Positions 9,804 through 17,703 of a stretch of 64,000 nt of DNA are shown here, piece by piece. The notes under the pieces are model-generated. The model searched no databases and was not told the DNA's origin. It saw nothing but the letters and a program-made list of their open reading frames with translations. This stretch comes from Fibrella forsythiae (GTDB taxonomy: Bacteria; Bacteroidota; Bacteroidia; Cytophagales; Spirosomataceae). The translations under genes and the position numbers were made by a program. The DNA is taken from contig NZ_JAFMYW010000011.1 of the NCBI RefSeq assembly GCF_017353175.1, positions 186,001 through 250,000 of the forward strand, given 5' to 3'. Position 1 is the stretch's first letter. Every line of letters begins with the position of its first letter.

Positions 9804-10206
9804 AGCCGATCTATTGCTACAGTCTATAGAACAGGATACAGTCAAATTTTTACCGTTTACTCGCTTGAGTTTGTTCGATCCATATTTTTGATTCACTTTA
9901 AGTGCCGACTAAAAGCTGTTCTGCAATAAGAGAGCAATTTTTAAGTCCGCTCCAGCGTTAATCCAGTAGAATAGAAGACTAATAGCTGTTACGTTAGATG
10001 TCGGGTTCGCGATTGAACTGGTAGTCAGGCAGTTCTGATACTCGGGATGAGCATCATAAATCTGGCGTGGTATCCTTTGCGGCGTGGCTATGCTGAAGAG
10101 CAAGATTGCTTTCTGTTAGTCAAAAAAGCGTAGTAGCGATGCTCAGTCACAAATTGTCATACAGTAGGTAATCCTGTGTTAAGCCAGTTACCGATTATGT
10201 ATATAG

Positions 10207-10317
10207 ATCCTTTACAAAGGGAAGGTTGAACATCAGAGTAAGGTGCAGCGATGTACCTACTCTGTAATGGTGTGGATAGAAGCGGAAAGCCGGCGGAGTT
10301 TCTCCGACGGCTTTTTT
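10207..10317 (+). ncRNA. Candidate structured small RNA, copy 2
   Basis: Same architecture as copy 1: stem CCTTT (10209-10213)/AAAGG (10216-10220), AAGGTTGA (10222-10229), a 36-base variable part containing the strong hairpin CAGAGTA-A-GGT/ACC-TACTCTG (10234-10264), AATGGTGTGGATA (10266-10278), CGGAAAGC, then a strong terminator AGCCGGCGGAG/CTCCGACGGCT with a T6 tail. No clear TAnnTTTG box precedes it. It ends about 120 bases before the DUF2147 gene, so it could be an independent RNA or a terminated leader of that gene. Confidence 0.6.
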
Positions 10318-10435
10318 GTGCCGCATAATCAGTGTGGGATTAAATCTAGAATAATTATAGACTTTGAGCTGTTTTCAACGAAACTATGTATTTTCGTTAG
10401 CTGTTTAAGTGTCAGTATACAACAAACCCGTTCTC

Positions 10436-10849
10436 ATGTTTTTAATTACTAAACTTGGCCTCGGCCTCTTATTGTGTTTAGTTGTTACCACTGCCGGTCA
10501 GTCAACTGACGCGAGTGCTGACCGGATTTTGGGAAGATGGCTCTTCCCGAAGAAACAGACTTGTGTAGAAATTTACCGTGAGAATGGCCGCTACTTTGGC
10601 CGTATGGCTGCCATTAGTGCCAGCTGCGCCAACGATTATGGCAACATTAATAATCAGGTTGTACTGACCAACCTATCCTATGCTGGTAACGAGTGGAAAG
10701 GAGGAACTATGATTCATCCATCATCAGGGTCGAAGTTCGACGTGGAGATGCGAATGACCAACGCCAACACCCTGGTTGCTACCGTTTATAAAGGCGTACG
10801 CTTTATCAGTAAAGAACTGGTACTGACACGTCAGCAGGTTACTAACTAG
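10436..10849 (+). CDS. Exported DUF2147-family protein
   Basis: A 137-residue protein with an N-terminal signal peptide (MFLITKLGLGLLLCLVVTTAGQS). The mature part shows the DUF2147 pattern: ILGRWLFPKKQTCVEIYRENGRYFGRM (a small beta-barrel segment), then GGTMIHPSSGSKFDVEMRM and a closing strand FISKELVLTRQ. DUF2147 proteins are periplasmic or outer-membrane associated; their biochemical role is unknown. The ATG at 10436 was preferred because it starts the signal peptide directly; a GTG at 10409 would add nine residues. It follows RNA candidate 2 on the same strand. Confidence 0.75.
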   Translation: MFLITKLGLGLLLCLVVTTAGQSTDASADRILGRWLFPKKQTCVEIYRENGRYFGRMAAISASCANDYGNINNQVVLTNLSYAGNEWKGGTMIHPSSGSKFDVEMRMTNANTLVATVYKGVRFISKELVLTRQQVTN

Positions 10850-10911
10850 GTTTAACCTCCTCTTAAGTTTTCTTCAACTGGTTTTTAACGGCTCGTAAGG
10901 GGTTAGTAGGG

Positions 10912-10919
10912 TAGTTTTG
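10912..10919 (+). promoter_or_regulatory. -7 promoter box (TAGTTTTG) of the porin gene
   Basis: TAGTTTTG fits TAnnTTTG and lies 23 bases before the porin ATG, giving a leader of about 18 bases. No clear upstream TTTG box at 19-21 bases was seen. Confidence 0.5.
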
Positions 10920-10942
10920 CGCCCTAATAAATTCGACCAGTT

Positions 10943-12451
10943 ATGAAAACAGTTCTAGCTGTTGGGTTGAGTTGGCTGACAATCGCTGGCCGTGCTCAAA
11001 CTGTACCTTCACCAGCTCTTTCAGCAACTACTGTTACAGACACGCTTCCCGCTCTGCGGGTAGCTCCAGGTCAGACATTACCAGCTGGTCCGAACGTCAC
11101 AGACGATAAAATACCGAAGAAGCCTGCTGCTGACAAGAACGAGCTCAGGTATACTCTGAACGAGTCTGGCTCGCACTTCTTCAGAATTACGTTCCTGAAT
11201 CAAACCTGGGTACGTTTCAATCAAAACAATCCCGGGTCAACGGTTATTCAGGACCCCGCTACTCAGACGGTTGATTTTGGTCTGCGCCGCACCCGAATGC
11301 AGTTATATGGGCAGATCAGCGACCGTGTATTCCTGTACTTTCAGTATGGAATGAATAACTTCAATTACCTGAATGGCTTCCCGGCTTTCAACACAACCGG
11401 AACGCCATCTAACCGGAAAATTGCTGCCTTTTTCCACGATGCACTGGGCGAATACCAGGTCGTGAAAAATAAAGACTACCTGAAAATAGGGGGAGGTCTA
11501 ACAATCGTAAACGGTTTATCGCGGTTCACGCAGCCCAGCGTGGCTACCATCATGAGTATGGACGTACCTGTATTTGCACAGGCTACGGTTGACCAGACAG
11601 ATGAGTTTGCGCGTAAGCTAACGGTCTATGCTCGTGGGCAGGTCGGCCAACTCGATTATCGGTTTGCCATCAGCGATCCTTTTCCTATCCAGACCAATGG
11701 CGCAGCACCGCCAGCACTAGGACCAAATGCCAGCTTTGCGCTCAAAGGCCACCACAAACAGTATCAGGCATTTTTAACCTACCAATTCCTGGATAAGGAA
11801 CCGCATCAGGTGCCTGGGTATATGACGGGAACGTACCTGGGTAAGAAGCGGGTATTCAATCTGGAAGCCGGTTTGATCACGCAAAAAGGAGCAATCTGGC
11901 TTAAAGAAACGGGCTCAACGGATACCACGTATCAGACAATGAACCTCTGGTCTGTTGCTTCTTTCCTGGATATGCCCCTGAACACAACAACCGGCACGGC
12001 TATTAACGCTTATCTGGGTTACTTCCATACCGATTATGGCACGAACTACCTGCGTTTCAATGGGATCATGAATCCGGCCTCGGCTATTGCCAATTCATCA
12101 GCGCCGGGTGGAGGTAGTATCAGTGGTACGCAGGGTAATGCGTTCCCAATGTTTGGAACAGGTAGTGTTGTTTATGCACAGCTTGGGTACCTGATGAAGC
12201 AGGATTTATTTGGGGCAGGGAATGGTACGCTAATGCCATATGCTCAGGCTCAGATTGCCACCTACCAGCGTGTAAGCCAAACGCTGGGCGTCTATCATGT
12301 AGGTATAAACTACCTACTAAAAGGACACAACGGAAAATTTACACTTGATTACCAGAACCGACCCTATTATCAGTCGGCCCTCGAGAATACTAAAATTGTT
12401 CCTGTTGGCCGTTTGGGGCAGCTTACGCTCCAGTACCAGGTGTTCATTTAG
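10943..12451 (+). CDS. Outer-membrane porin (phosphate-selective porin O/P-like)
   Basis: A 502-residue exported protein: signal peptide (about 1-18, ending near GRAQ), a Pro/Ala/Thr-rich spacer, then a long stretch of alternating beta-strands typical of a 16- to 18-strand porin. Segments such as VDFGLRRTRMQLYGQISDRVFLYFQYG and FTLDYQNRPYY resemble OprO/OprP-like porins of Bacteroidota. It ends in an aromatic-alternating strand (LGQLTLQYQVFI) with C-terminal hydrophobics as expected for barrel assembly. Substrate preference cannot be read from the sequence. It has its own promoter-like box (10912) and stands alone. Confidence 0.78.
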   Translation: MKTVLAVGLSWLTIAGRAQTVPSPALSATTVTDTLPALRVAPGQTLPAGPNVTDDKIPKKPAADKNELRYTLNESGSHFFRITFLNQTWVRFNQNNPGSTVIQDPATQTVDFGLRRTRMQLYGQISDRVFLYFQYGMNNFNYLNGFPAFNTTGTPSNRKIAAFFHDALGEYQVVKNKDYLKIGGGLTIVNGLSRFTQPSVATIMSMDVPVFAQATVDQTDEFARKLTVYARGQVGQLDYRFAISDPFPIQTNGAAPPALGPNASFALKGHHKQYQAFLTYQFLDKEPHQVPGYMTGTYLGKKRVFNLEAGLITQKGAIWLKETGSTDTTYQTMNLWSVASFLDMPLNTTTGTAINAYLGYFHTDYGTNYLRFNGIMNPASAIANSSAPGGGSISGTQGNAFPMFGTGSVVYAQLGYLMKQDLFGAGNGTLMPYAQAQIATYQRVSQTLGVYHVGINYLLKGHNGKFTLDYQNRPYYQSALENTKIVPVGRLGQLTLQYQVFI

Positions 12452-12721
12452 GGCAAGTAGTTGGTTTATTGGCCGGAAGCAAATAGTATTTGTAAACAGT
12501 TCCCTTTTTTCTGTTTAAAAGAGCGTAATTAATTTTGCTTTTTCTGTTTTTTTAATGACGTTTTCTTGTGTAACCATTCGTAATTTAGTCAATTAATTCC
12601 AGAGAACTTACCCTAAGTAAAGTGCATATTGGTCTGTCAATTCAACCTGTCATTTACTCACTTCAGACTTGCTAATTGCCACTTTAGTAGAATGTACTCA
12701 TCGGTATCTTTTGCCTTACCG

Positions 12722-12729
12722 TATATTTG
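12722..12729 (+). promoter_or_regulatory. -7 promoter box (TATATTTG) that decides the start of the DUF5686 gene
   Basis: TATATTTG is a perfect TAnnTTTG. Transcription from it would begin at about 12734-12736, only some 15 bases before the ATG at 12750. This rules out the upstream in-frame TTG at 12669 as the start. Confidence 0.55.
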
Positions 12730-12749
12730 TGCAAGCACTCGCATCATAC

Positions 12750-15359
12750 ATGACTAAATTGTACTTTACTAAGTTTTGGCTTTTTCTGCTTTTCCTGGCA
12801 ATTACAAGCTTGACTGGTCATTCAGTAACTGCTCAGACGGCAACTTATGTTGTGAGTGGTACAGTTGTTGACGCCCGCTCAGGAGCGGGTATACCGTTTG
12901 CCAGTGTTGCGCTGGTTGGCCGTAATGCGGGTGTCACATCGGATGAGAACGGGCTTTTCACGCTGAAAACAATACGGTTAACTGATTCGATTTACGTAAG
13001 TTCGATGGGCTTTGGCGTGAAGCGGTTCTGGATCGACAAGACTAAACTGGTTCAGCAAGTACTGCTAAAGTTGCCTCCTGCTGGCAAAGTGTTGCAGGAG
13101 GTGGTAGTGCGTGCTGGCGAAAATCCTGCCTGGGGCATTCTGCGCAACGTCCGCAGGAATTTGGACAAAAATGACCGGAGCCGTATCAGAGCGTATGAAT
13201 ATGATAGCTACGCCAAAACCAGTATCTCGCTGACCCATATTTCTGATAAGCTTCGCAGTAATCCGCTGATTAAAAAGGTGCTGGCGGCAATGGATAAAAA
13301 AGATTCCGTTACCGACGACCTGGGGCGCAAAATGATGCCCCTGATGATGACCGAGTCTGTCAGTAAATATTACTACCGCGAATCGCCCGAGCGTCGGCAT
13401 GAAGATATTCTGAAAACCCGTCTGAAGGGAATGGACGTGGTTGAGCCGGAAATTATTTCGCAATTTGTGGGCGGTAATGCACTCAGTTATAACTTTTACC
13501 AGAACTACATCCGTGTTCTGGGGAAAGATTTTGCCTCGCCCGTAGGTGCCGACTGGAAGGGGTGGTATTCAATGTATCTGGCCGACACAACTAAAGTTGG
13601 TGAGTTTATCTGCTACGAAATTCAGTTCGACCCGAAGAATAAACAGGATCTGCTTTTTACCGGTAAAATGTGGATCGACACGACCACATTCGCGTTAACG
13701 ATGCTCGAAGCAAAGGTTGGCCCTGAGGCAAACCTAAACTATGTGCGGCGCCTGGAGATTGAGCAGGAACTGGAGCCTGCGCTTGATTCGGCTGGTAATA
13801 AAATTGGCTGGATGCCTGTAGCCATGCGAACGACTGCTGAGTTGTATGGGATCGGCAAAAACTCAATTGGTGCTATGGCCCAACAGGTAACGCGCAACGG
13901 CGGATTTGTACTCAACAAACCCAAGCCCCTCAGTTTCTACGATCGAACCGTTTCGGTGGCAGATACCGCGAAAACAAATACTGTTCCTATCGAGGAACTG
14001 GAAGGAGACGCGAAAGAGGATGCCATAGCCGAAGATCTGTACTGGACAAATGTTCGTAAGAACCTGGGCGCCGGCGATTCGCTGAGTACGGCCGACCGTA
14101 AAGTTCAGGAGTTGATCGATACCCTGCGGGCAGTACCGTTGGTACGAACAACCGAGATACTCACCCGGATTGCCACCACTGGCTGGTACCGCCGTGGGCC
14201 AATCGACTGGGGGCCCTATCCGTATGCGCTGGCGGTCAATAACATTGAAGGGCTGCGCTTACGAGCCGGCTTTCGTACTAACGGTAATTTCAGTAAATCG
14301 ATGGTGTTGCGGGCTTATGCCGCCTATGGTACCGGCGATGCCCGGTTCAAGGGCGGAATAGAATATGATTACATCCTCTCGCGCCGGAAATGGACCGTCA
14401 TTGGTGCCAAACTGGCCTATGACCTTGAACGGCTGGGTTTTACGCCTGAGTTGATCAATGGCAATAAGGTATTTTATGCATTTAGCCGGTTTGGTCAGTA
14501 TCGGGGGGGCTATTATAGCAATAGCCAGGAGCTATATTTCCGTACTGAACCCCTGAAAGGAATGATGTTTACGGTTGCCATTGGTGATCGGACATTCATG
14601 CCGACCTTCCCATTCCATTACCGTACCCAGCCTGACCTGGATAATAACTCGCCTACCCGCCCCGACTTTAACGATTCGTACTGGTCGTTTGAAGCCCGTC
14701 TGGCCCGAAAGGAAACGTACATTATGGACGGAAATGAACGTATTCCGATTGCAACCAAACGTACCCCTGTTATCTGGTTGAAATATACGCGCGGGCACCG
14801 TGCATTTGGTGGTGACTTTAGCTACGATCGGTACTCTTTACGGGCGTTCCAGACACTGAAATTTGGTAAACTGGGCCGGTCATCGTATGTATTGCAGGCG
14901 GGTTACACACCGTCACGGCTACCCGCTCCATTGCTATTTACGCACACCGGTAACCCTACGTTTTTCTTTGCTCCGAATACCTTTAACCGGATGCAGTTCT
15001 ACGAATTCGTTAGCGACCAGTTCGTAACACTGCATTGGCAGCATGGTTTTGATGGGTTTGTGTTCAACCGTATTCCGCTGATCAAAAAGCTGAACTGGCG
15101 TCTGTGGGCCAACACCGACATCCTTTGGGGGAGTCGGCGTGAGCCAAACCGGCGTGTCGATGCTCCGCAGGATGTTCGGCCTGGCGTGCGCCCAACCGTA
15201 TTTGGCTCGCTGGACCCGAAAATCCCATATATCGAAGCTGGGTATGGCATTAGTAACATCTTCAAACTGTTCCGCATTCAGGTCGTTCATCGTCTAAACT
15301 ACCTTGGCCCCGGTGTCGACCGCTTTGTTATCAAAGGCGGCATTGAATTTAGCTTCTAA
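12750..15359 (+). CDS. DUF5686 / CarboxypepD_reg-like outer-membrane protein
   Basis: An 869-residue exported protein. The signal peptide (MTKLYFTKFWLFLLFLAITS to TAQ) is followed by a CarboxypepD_reg-like domain (YVVSGTVVDARSGAGIPFASV, about residues 30-115). The long DUF5686 region that follows contains WGILRNVRRNLDKNDRSRIRAYEYDSYAK and a predicted beta-barrel C-terminus ending in VIKGGIEFSF. Members are common in Bacteroidota, sit in the outer membrane and lack a known function. The start at 12750 is supported by the signal peptide and the promoter box at 12722. The gene is single, and a 15-bp hairpin follows it. Confidence 0.85.
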   Translation: MTKLYFTKFWLFLLFLAITSLTGHSVTAQTATYVVSGTVVDARSGAGIPFASVALVGRNAGVTSDENGLFTLKTIRLTDSIYVSSMGFGVKRFWIDKTKLVQQVLLKLPPAGKVLQEVVVRAGENPAWGILRNVRRNLDKNDRSRIRAYEYDSYAKTSISLTHISDKLRSNPLIKKVLAAMDKKDSVTDDLGRKMMPLMMTESVSKYYYRESPERRHEDILKTRLKGMDVVEPEIISQFVGGNALSYNFYQNYIRVLGKDFASPVGADWKGWYSMYLADTTKVGEFICYEIQFDPKNKQDLLFTGKMWIDTTTFALTMLEAKVGPEANLNYVRRLEIEQELEPALDSAGNKIGWMPVAMRTTAELYGIGKNSIGAMAQQVTRNGGFVLNKPKPLSFYDRTVSVADTAKTNTVPIEELEGDAKEDAIAEDLYWTNVRKNLGAGDSLSTADRKVQELIDTLRAVPLVRTTEILTRIATTGWYRRGPIDWGPYPYALAVNNIEGLRLRAGFRTNGNFSKSMVLRAYAAYGTGDARFKGGIEYDYILSRRKWTVIGAKLAYDLERLGFTPELINGNKVFYAFSRFGQYRGGYYSNSQELYFRTEPLKGMMFTVAIGDRTFMPTFPFHYRTQPDLDNNSPTRPDFNDSYWSFEARLARKETYIMDGNERIPIATKRTPVIWLKYTRGHRAFGGDFSYDRYSLRAFQTLKFGKLGRSSYVLQAGYTPSRLPAPLLFTHTGNPTFFFAPNTFNRMQFYEFVSDQFVTLHWQHGFDGFVFNRIPLIKKLNWRLWANTDILWGSRREPNRRVDAPQDVRPGVRPTVFGSLDPKIPYIEAGYGISNIFKLFRIQVVHRLNYLGPGVDRFVIKGGIEFSF

Positions 15360-15370
15360 CTAGAACTACC

Positions 15371-15423
15371 CTTTCGCCCCGCTGTGAACTGTTGGTGTAC
15401 ACTCACTGACAGCGGGGCGAAAG
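15371..15423. terminator. 15-bp perfect hairpin after the DUF5686 gene
   Basis: CTTTCGCCCCGCTGT (15371-15385) is exactly complementary to ACAGCGGGGCGAAAG (15409-15423) around a 23-base loop. No T-run follows on either strand, so it may slow or protect transcript ends rather than act as a classical intrinsic terminator. Confidence 0.5.
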
Positions 15424-15438
15424 AACGACTTATTGCGT

Positions 15439-16020
15439 ATGTTCCCTCTGAAATACCCATTAGTGCTGGCGTCGGGTTCGCCCCGCCGTCGGCAGCTTTT
15501 GGCTGATACCGGTTTTGCCTTCACCGTTGAGACCCGCCCAACCGACGAAGCATTTCCCGCTGATATGCCCGTTGATGAAGTTGCCGAATTTTTGGCGCGT
15601 CAGAAAGCGGCAGAATTCACAGCCGATCTGGGGCAGCGGCTTGTGCTTTGCGCCGACACGGTAGTTATTCTCGACAACCAGATTCTGAATAAACCGGTTG
15701 ATGCAGCAGATGCACACCGGATGTTGCGGAGCCTAAGCGGCAGAGCCCACCGGGTACGAACAGGTGTCTGTCTGCTCGCTCCTGAGGGTACAATATCCTT
15801 TACCGATGAGGCAACGGTTTATTTCACCGAATTGACGGATGAGGAGATTGACTACTACATCCGTGTTTGCAAGCCTTTCGACAAAGCAGGGGCGTATGGC
15901 GCTCAGGATTTTATCGGATTAGTGGGCGTACACCGGCTCGAAGGTTCGTTCTATACCGTGATGGGGCTACCTACACACCGTGTATACAAAGCGTTGCTCC
16001 CTTATCAGTTCGAACTGTAA
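15439..16020 (+). CDS. maf: Maf-family nucleoside-triphosphate pyrophosphatase
   Basis: A 193-residue Maf/YhdE house-cleaning enzyme that hydrolyses non-canonical or methylated nucleoside triphosphates (dTTP/UTP for the YhdE group) to monophosphates. The signature LASGSPRRRQLL is at residues about 10-21, VLCADTVVILDNQILNKP near 75, and the C-terminal FDKAGAYGAQDF near 150, followed by GSFYTVMGLP. All expected catalytic segments are present. The ATG at 15439 was chosen; a TTG two codons upstream (15433) is also in frame. It faces the MscS gene. Confidence 0.93.
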   Translation: MFPLKYPLVLASGSPRRRQLLADTGFAFTVETRPTDEAFPADMPVDEVAEFLARQKAAEFTADLGQRLVLCADTVVILDNQILNKPVDAADAHRMLRSLSGRAHRVRTGVCLLAPEGTISFTDEATVYFTELTDEEIDYYIRVCKPFDKAGAYGAQDFIGLVGVHRLEGSFYTVMGLPTHRVYKALLPYQFEL

Positions 16021-16068
16021 CGCGGATCGAAGCGCACACCGCCCGCCCGGACAACGTACCTGGAGCGG

Positions 16069-16941
16069 CTACTCTTTCTCTTCTGCGTTACCGAACAACT
16101 TCTGTTTCAGATCAAACGTGTGGCCGGCGAAGACCATCAGGATCTGGTTCCGGGTATACGCGTTTCGGATGGCCATAATTGCCTCGCTTTGCGCTGCCGC
16201 TGCGTTTGTCGTTAACGGATCGATCCAGAACCAGAGCATAAACTGAATATTGTTATCGCCGAAAGCACGGTAGTGAAGTTCTACCGATTGCCCCTTCACA
16301 ATGAAGGGAAGCGCTTTTACGGCGTCCTGAGCGATGCGTTTGGCTTTCGCCAGATCATCCAGATACGAAACGCCGGCGGCTACCTCGATGCGTCGCAGTC
16401 CGTTCCGCGAATGGTTGATGATTGGTTTCTGAAAAACGTCTTTGCTGGGAATTTCTACAGTCTGTCCCTGTCCGTTATCGAGCAGGATAGAGCGGATCCT
16501 GACATACAGCACTTTGCCGGTAAACCCGTTGGTTTCAATGGTATCGCCCACCTGAATAGGGCGTGCCAGGGCGATCATCGTTCCCGAAATGAAGTTGGCG
16601 GTCAGGTCCTGAAAAGCAAAACCCACGGCCAGCGCAATAACGCCTGCCCCAGCCAGCAGCGACGTTACCGTTTTTTCTAACCCTAAAACGCCAAGGGCCA
16701 TGAACAGGCCAACGGCCACGACAATAACCCGAACAACAGATCCGGTAAGGGTGGCCAATGACTCGTTTCTGCTTACCCGATTCAGGCCGGCACGTACCCA
16801 GCGGCTGACCCATCTGGCAATGATGACGGCTGCGATCAGGATAATCAGCGCCAGGGCCAGCCTGGGAATAAGACGGACGCCATACCTCGCCCAACCGGCC
16901 AATTCGGTGTAGAGTAATGAAATTATTTTTGAAAAGTCCAT
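16069..16941 (-). CDS. Small-conductance mechanosensitive channel (MscS family)
   Basis: A 290-residue inner-membrane channel that opens on membrane tension to release solutes. Three N-terminal membrane helices lie at about residues 20-45, 65-90 and 92-120. The pore-lining helix TM3 is rich in Gly and Ala (LLAGAGVIALAVGFAFQD), followed by the MscS beta-domain motif ANFISGTMIALARPIQVGDTI and the VEIPSKDVFQKPIINHS segment. The C-terminal alpha/beta vestibule ends the protein. Length matches the classical MscS. Convergent with maf (48-base gap). Confidence 0.93.
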   Translation of the reverse strand: MDFSKIISLLYTELAGWARYGVRLIPRLALALIILIAAVIIARWVSRWVRAGLNRVSRNESLATLTGSVVRVIVVAVGLFMALGVLGLEKTVTSLLAGAGVIALAVGFAFQDLTANFISGTMIALARPIQVGDTIETNGFTGKVLYVRIRSILLDNGQGQTVEIPSKDVFQKPIINHSRNGLRRIEVAAGVSYLDDLAKAKRIAQDAVKALPFIVKGQSVELHYRAFGDNNIQFMLWFWIDPLTTNAAAAQSEAIMAIRNAYTRNQILMVFAGHTFDLKQKLFGNAEEKE

Positions 16942-17188
16942 GCTGCAAAGGTCGGTACTTCAGGCCCAACTGACCTGGATGAGCCCAATTTCCGCCTAAC
17001 CGGCCCTACTGCATCCTACGCTGTTAAGGCTCGATGAAACTGACAAATAGGACTTTTTTTATTCTGAATAGCAGGTTCTGTTTGTCTTGACAAGCTTGAT
17101 AAACGGATTTTTATCAGCGGTTGCCCCAACTTTCTCTTGCTTGCAGTCAATTTTGGTGCGAAATTTGTAATCCGCGTTGTCAATACAC

Positions 17189-17560
17189 ATGCCGAATCGT
17201 CTGTTACATCGTTTCTTAACCCTCTCGTTAGCCGGGTTGCTTTTTCTGCTTCATAGCGGAATTGGCCCCTCGTTGCGTGCGGCCAGGCAACCAGTAAAAA
17301 CGGCGGCCTCAGCTTCGAAACCACGGAAGGCAACCGAGCAGAAAGAAGAGACAATTGTTAAAGCGGCTCTTGATGAAGCGGTGGTGTCGCCTGCCTTATC
17401 GTTTGATTTCTCGCAGGTAACATACCTGCTGTTTGCCAATGACATCCGGCTCCTCACCCTCGATCGCCCTCTGTTGCGTCGGGTGTTTGATGTTCCTCAA
17501 TACTACTCGTCGTATTTGCGGCAGGTCTTCGGCCACCTCATTGCGCCGAATGCACCCTAA
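17189..17560 (+). CDS. Small exported protein of unknown function
   Basis: A 123-residue protein with an N-terminal signal sequence or anchor (RFLTLSLAGLLFLLHSGIG, residues about 8-27). A Lys/Ala-rich stretch follows, then a folded-looking C-terminal part (SFDFSQVTYLLFANDIRL, VPQYYSSYLRQVF). I do not recognise a family. The ATG at 17189 was used; a TTG at 17177 would add four residues. A 35-bp perfect palindrome with a T-rich tail begins directly after its stop codon and probably terminates it. Confidence 0.6.
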   Translation: MPNRLLHRFLTLSLAGLLFLLHSGIGPSLRAARQPVKTAASASKPRKATEQKEETIVKAALDEAVVSPALSFDFSQVTYLLFANDIRLLTLDRPLLRRVFDVPQYYSSYLRQVFGHLIAPNAP

Positions 17561-17675
17561 GGAGTTTACAGTTTTCTGTTTACCCTCTTCTGTTGCGCTG
17601 CTAATACGAGAAACGTGATGTAGCCGCCCAACAGAAGAGGGTAAACAGAAAACTGTAAACTCCTTTTTCTTTCTT
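17561..17675 (+). repeat. 35-bp perfect inverted repeat with T-rich tail (intergenic palindrome family, member 1)
   Basis: The arms 17561-17595 and 17629-17663 are perfectly complementary over 35 bp, with a 33-base loop; the right arm runs into TTTTTCTTTCTTTTT. The left arm begins GGAGTTTACAGTTTTC and ends TCTTCTGTTG; the adjoining loop starts CGCTGC. Related sequences occur at 41299-41385 and 60718-60820. It acts as a likely terminator for the small exported gene and is far longer than a terminator needs to be. Confidence 0.8.
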
Positions 17676-17703
17676 TTTCATCCAATTTCCAATTCGTAAC
17701 ATC

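Larger units (their letters stand above)
9543..10435. other. Gene-free 0.9-kb interval
   Basis: No convincing protein gene was found on either strand; the short open frames here look random. The interval holds two related terminated RNA candidates (9690-9803 and 10207-10317). Between them (about 9804-10200) I see no further recognisable structure. Confidence 0.6.

Noticed and set aside
9998-10030. tRNA-like GGGTTCGCGATTGAAC
   Set aside because: It resembles a T-arm only superficially; no acceptor or anticodon stem can be built around it.
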